DNA from: Balneolaceae bacterium
GTDB taxonomy: Bacteria; Bacteroidota; Rhodothermia; Balneolales; Balneolaceae
Direction: 5' to 3'
DNA: 8,615 bases
Assembly (NCBI GenBank): GCA_007126675.1
Contig: SLAU01000203.1
Coordinates: forward strand, 1-8,615
Part shown: positions 6,229 to 8,615 of the stretch, piece after piece
How positions within the stretch are numbered: the stretch's first letter is position 1
Layout: every line of letters begins with the position of its first letter
The notes under the pieces: generated by a model
Seen by the model: the letters and a program-made list of their open reading frames with translations, nothing else
Databases searched by the model: none
What the model was told of the DNA's origin: nothing
Made by a program: the position numbers and the translations under genes

Positions 6229-7632
6229 TTATGGAAATATACCCATCTGGCCGTAGATTCTGCCCACTTTATTAATTGCACTTATAAAAGCCGCGGTTCT
6301 CAAATCAACGCCTTTTTCTTTTCTGATTTCATTGATCTGATTATAAGCAGTAATCATAGTTTCTTCGAGGCCGGAATCAACCAATTCTTCTTCACCTCCG
6401 CCTTTAGCAAGAAACTTTAACTCTTTATCAGTAAACTTTCTTTCAGAAACGGTTTCTATAACAGATAAGATTTTTTTGTAGCTGTTTTCTTCAAAACGCT
6501 TACCCATGCGTCCGAACCGGACGTGCTGAATATTTTTAAGCCACTCAAAATATGACACTGTCACACCGCCGGCATTTAGATAATTGTCTGGGATAATCAG
6601 CGCACCACGTTCTTTTATAATATCATGTGCTTCTGATGTAGTAGGGCCGTTTGCGGCTTCGCCTATAATTTTGGCTTTAATTTTCCCAGCATTATCTGAG
6701 TTAATCTGATTTTCAAGAGCGGCAGGAATTAAAATATCACATTCACTTTCCAGAACAGAGCTGCTGTTTTTTAATGTTTGAGTTCCTGGAAACCCTGTCA
6801 CACCATTATTCTGAGATTTATAGGCCATCAGCTTTTCAAGGTCTATGCCTTTTTCGCTGTAAATAGAACCATCCATTTCTGCCACACCCACCAAAATGGC
6901 ACCGTCTTCAATCATATATTTTGCAGAATGGTATCCTACATTACCAAGGCCCTGAACCACAAAAGTTTTTCCTTCGAGTCCATGCTTTAAACCAAGCGCT
7001 TTCATATCCTCTTTGTTATCACAAGCTTCTCGAATCCCAAAAAATACACCTCTTCCGGTTGCTTCTGTGCGTCCGCGAATACCGCCTTGTTCAATAGGTT
7101 TTCCGGTTACACAACCTTCGGCATTAATATCTGTACTCATCTGGCGAAATGTATCCAGTATCCATCCCATCTCTTTAGCACCGGTACCATAGTCGGGAGC
7201 AGGCACATCAATACCAGGGCCAATAAAATTCTTTTTGATCAGCTCATAAGTGTATCGGCGGGTTATTTTCTCAATTTCACGTTCAGAAAATTTAGATTTA
7301 TCAATTTTTACACCGCCTTTTGCTCCCCCAAAGGGTACGTCCACAACAGAACATTTATAAGTCATGAGTGCAGCAAGCGCCATTGTCTCATCCTCATTTA
7401 CCATCATATTAAATCGTATACCACCTTTGGTAGGCAGCTTGTGATGGCTGTGCTCTACACGCCATCCCTCAATCACTTCAATCTTTCCGTTGTCTCTCTC
7501 AATCGGAAATGTAACGTGCAATACATCATTACAGATTTTCATTTGTGAAAGCAGCCCCTTGTCGAATTCTGTATATGCAGCCGCTTTGTCAAAAGATCTA
7601 TTAACTTGTTCAAAGAATTTATAATCAGACAT
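6229..7632 (-). CDS. Glutamate dehydrogenase, hexameric, mitochondrial-like with antenna-like insertion
   Basis: 467 residues; the ATG is preceded by GAGG with 4-base spacing, the best ribosome site in the window. The enzyme interconverts glutamate with 2-oxoglutarate and ammonia using NAD(P). The substrate domain has the LPTKGGIRF (66-74) and VVDVPFGGAKGGV (96-108) motifs with Lys69 and the catalytic Lys105, then GPGIDVPAPDYGTG (138-151). The Rossmann domain has VVQGLGNVGYHS (225-236), and NAGGVTVSYFEW (353-364) closes the active site. Long stretches read like animal GLUD1: HVTFPIERDNGKIEVIEG, KITRRYTYELIKKNFIGPG and KAKIIGEAANGPTT. Unlike usual bacterial enzymes, residues about 370-425 contain a helix-plus-coil insertion (KKILSVIETVSERKF to EEELVDSGLEETM) at the place of the animal antenna. 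Cofactor preference is not decided here. The PutP-like gene downstream suggests amino-acid catabolism. Confidence 0.97.
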   Translation of the reverse strand: MSDYKFFEQVNRSFDKAAAYTEFDKGLLSQMKICNDVLHVTFPIERDNGKIEVIEGWRVEHSHHKLPTKGGIRFNMMVNEDETMALAALMTYKCSVVDVPFGGAKGGVKIDKSKFSEREIEKITRRYTYELIKKNFIGPGIDVPAPDYGTGAKEMGWILDTFRQMSTDINAEGCVTGKPIEQGGIRGRTEATGRGVFFGIREACDNKEDMKALGLKHGLEGKTFVVQGLGNVGYHSAKYMIEDGAILVGVAEMDGSIYSEKGIDLEKLMAYKSQNNGVTGFPGTQTLKNSSSVLESECDILIPAALENQINSDNAGKIKAKIIGEAANGPTTSEAHDIIKERGALIIPDNYLNAGGVTVSYFEWLKNIQHVRFGRMGKRFEENSYKKILSVIETVSERKFTDKELKFLAKGGGEEELVDSGLEETMITAYNQINEIRKEKGVDLRTAAFISAINKVGRIYGQMGIFP

Positions 7633-7698
7633 TTTGCCTCAGTTTTATTATGGTAGATTTTCTGTAAGTTTTATAAATACTCCGTTAGTTTCAAATAC

Positions 7699-8205
7699 TT
7701 ATTTCTTTACGGATAATTTTTTTTCAAAGATTACATTCCAGTCTTTCGGCTCACCGGAAAGTTTTAATAATGCAAGTGAAGATATTGTAAGGCTATCGGG
7801 CAGAGTTATTTTTGATTTATCAATCCTTTCCCAAACTTCTGTTTTATTAACAGTACTGTATAAAAGGCTTAGATGAAGGTTTGCGGTTTCTGCGCCGGAT
7901 TTAAAATGATGATTTAAGTCATTCAATAAAGATGAGGCGGCTGAATGGTTCTTGAATGTCAGAAACAATTTTCTGAAAGGATGATCTGCACTTTTTAAAT
8001 GGCCTGATTGCAAAACAAATGGTGAATGTTGATCTGCAATATGCTTCACCAATTCTTCAGCTTTACCTGGTGAATATTCAGAATCATCTACTCTGCACCC
8101 GGTAATGTGAGGCAAAAAAGGAGAGCTGTTGAACTTTATTGAAAGGCGATTTATAGTTGCCTGGATAATACCGGATGTTTCGTCATCGGGCATTATCCAA
8201 ACCAC
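7699..8205 (-). CDS. 2H phosphoesterase, cyclic-phosphodiesterase (CPDase)-like
   Basis: Two H-x-T/S motifs about 78 residues apart define a 2H phosphoesterase: PHIT (His33, Thr35) and LHLSLLY (His111, Ser113). Together with the opening VVWIMPDD strand and the FLPHITGCRV / ANLHLSLLYS contexts, this fits the CPDase branch, soluble cytoplasmic enzymes that open 2',3'- or 1'',2''-cyclic phosphates on nucleotides or RNA-repair intermediates. The natural substrate here is unknown. The first usable start is a GTG at 8203-8205, giving 168 residues. No ATG lies upstream in the open frame, and the strand would read better with a few more residues (TGYVVWIMP), so an ATT or other rare start slightly upstream is possible. 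It lies 53 bp after the YeaQ-like gene and 66 bp before glutamate dehydrogenase, all on the same strand, which suggests one transcript. Confidence 0.82.
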   Translation of the reverse strand: MVWIMPDDETSGIIQATINRLSIKFNSSPFLPHITGCRVDDSEYSPGKAEELVKHIADQHSPFVLQSGHLKSADHPFRKLFLTFKNHSAASSLLNDLNHHFKSGAETANLHLSLLYSTVNKTEVWERIDKSKITLPDSLTISSLALLKLSGEPKDWNVIFEKKLSVKK

Positions 8206-8258
8206 ATATCCGGTTAAAATCGGAAGTGAACTGTTATCAGGTATTTTATTATTGCTGA

Positions 8259-8534
8259 TCAGCTTGCCTTTGCTTCATCGCTGTGAGAATCTTCGAAGCT
8301 AAATACATTCAGAAGAAACAGAAAGGCAATTGAACCGATCGCTGCATAAACCAAAGGCCCAAAAACATTGAGTGTAATCATTACTACACCAATAATTACG
8401 GATCCTACTGCCCCGCCCACTAAGTTGCCGATCAGGCTGATGCCTCTTCTTCCCAAAAATATATCAATTACAAACCCAACAAACAGCCCGATTGATATCA
8501 GCCAGTAAATCGTTACACCATTCAATTCTTCCAT
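8259..8534 (-). CDS. Small YeaQ/GlsB-like (transglycosylase-associated) membrane protein
   Basis: 91 residues with three hydrophobic segments (about 8-27, 33-55 and 58-79) and a hydrophilic acidic tail (EDSHSDEAKAS). The central GRRGISLIGNLVGGAVGSVIIG resembles the Gly-rich core of the YeaQ/YmgE/GlsB family (transglycosylase-associated proteins). These are small inner-membrane proteins often induced by stress and with no well-defined activity. The third helix plus tail is slightly longer than in short family members. AGGA lies about 9 bases before the ATG. It is the first gene of the minus-strand run leading to the phosphoesterase and glutamate dehydrogenase, and its promoter should lie in 8535-8615, where I cannot pick out a convincing one. 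The family call rests on the glycine pattern and topology. Confidence 0.75.
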   Translation of the reverse strand: MEELNGVTIYWLISIGLFVGFVIDIFLGRRGISLIGNLVGGAVGSVIIGVVMITLNVFGPLVYAAIGSIAFLFLLNVFSFEDSHSDEAKAS

Positions 8535-8615
8535 TAAAAATATTCCTATTTTTGATTATCTGCGTGAAGCAACTAAGGTACAAAATTTCATTTTTTTTTG
8601 CCTCTATCGATTTCA

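Noticed and set aside
7087..7548. 153-codon open frame on the plus strand inside glutamate dehydrogenase
   Set aside because: It lies antisense to a clearly conserved enzyme, with composition typical of a reverse-complement shadow and no recognisable domain.
8561..8578. GCGTGAAGCAACTAAGG resembling the GCGTGAAACCAAACAA repeat core
   Set aside because: Only a short partial match without the second block (TTCGTCATGCC); chance is likely.

Overview
The window looks like ordinary chromosome from a moderate-G+C, Gram-negative bacterium of the Bacteroidota/Balneolota/Rhodothermota type. The pointers are an outer-membrane beta-barrel gene ending in a terminal Phe, an RND pump, a secreted lipoprotein esterase, mostly weak Shine-Dalgarno sequences, and a mitochondrial-like glutamate dehydrogenase. 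This placement is an inference from gene style, not from a marker gene.

Layout. Plus strand, 1-1977: the C-terminal part of an RND efflux permease, then after 8 bp an outer-membrane beta-barrel gene that is split by a one-base frameshift and may be decaying at its N-terminus. Minus strand, the rest: a 216-residue acidic protein with a probable S23-like four-helix core (2037-2687); an LpqC/PHB-depolymerase-type lipoprotein esterase (3025-4002); a PutP-like sodium:solute symporter (4494-5999) preceded by a previously unlisted 29-residue single-membrane-helix ORF whose stop overlaps the symporter start (5999-6088); glutamate dehydrogenase (6229-7632); a 2H phosphoesterase of the cyclic-phosphodiesterase type (7699-8205); and a small YeaQ/GlsB-like membrane protein (8259-8534).

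Intergenic structure. The esterase gene is bracketed by two imperfect direct repeats of about 56 bp sharing a 19-base identical block. A perfect 7-3-7 palindrome lies just upstream of the esterase start and could be an operator. An 11-bp perfect hairpin follows the glutamate dehydrogenase stop.

How the genes may work together. A PutP-like transporter next to glutamate dehydrogenase fits uptake and oxidation of proline or a related amino acid through glutamate to 2-oxoglutarate, although the hairpin between them suggests separate transcripts. The YeaQ-like, 2H phosphoesterase and dehydrogenase genes run in one direction with short gaps and may be co-transcribed. The most interesting items are the coupled micro-protein and symporter pair, the antenna-like insertion in the dehydrogenase, and the loss of the PutP sodium-site aspartate. 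I see no phage, IS element, CRISPR array, tRNA or rRNA.
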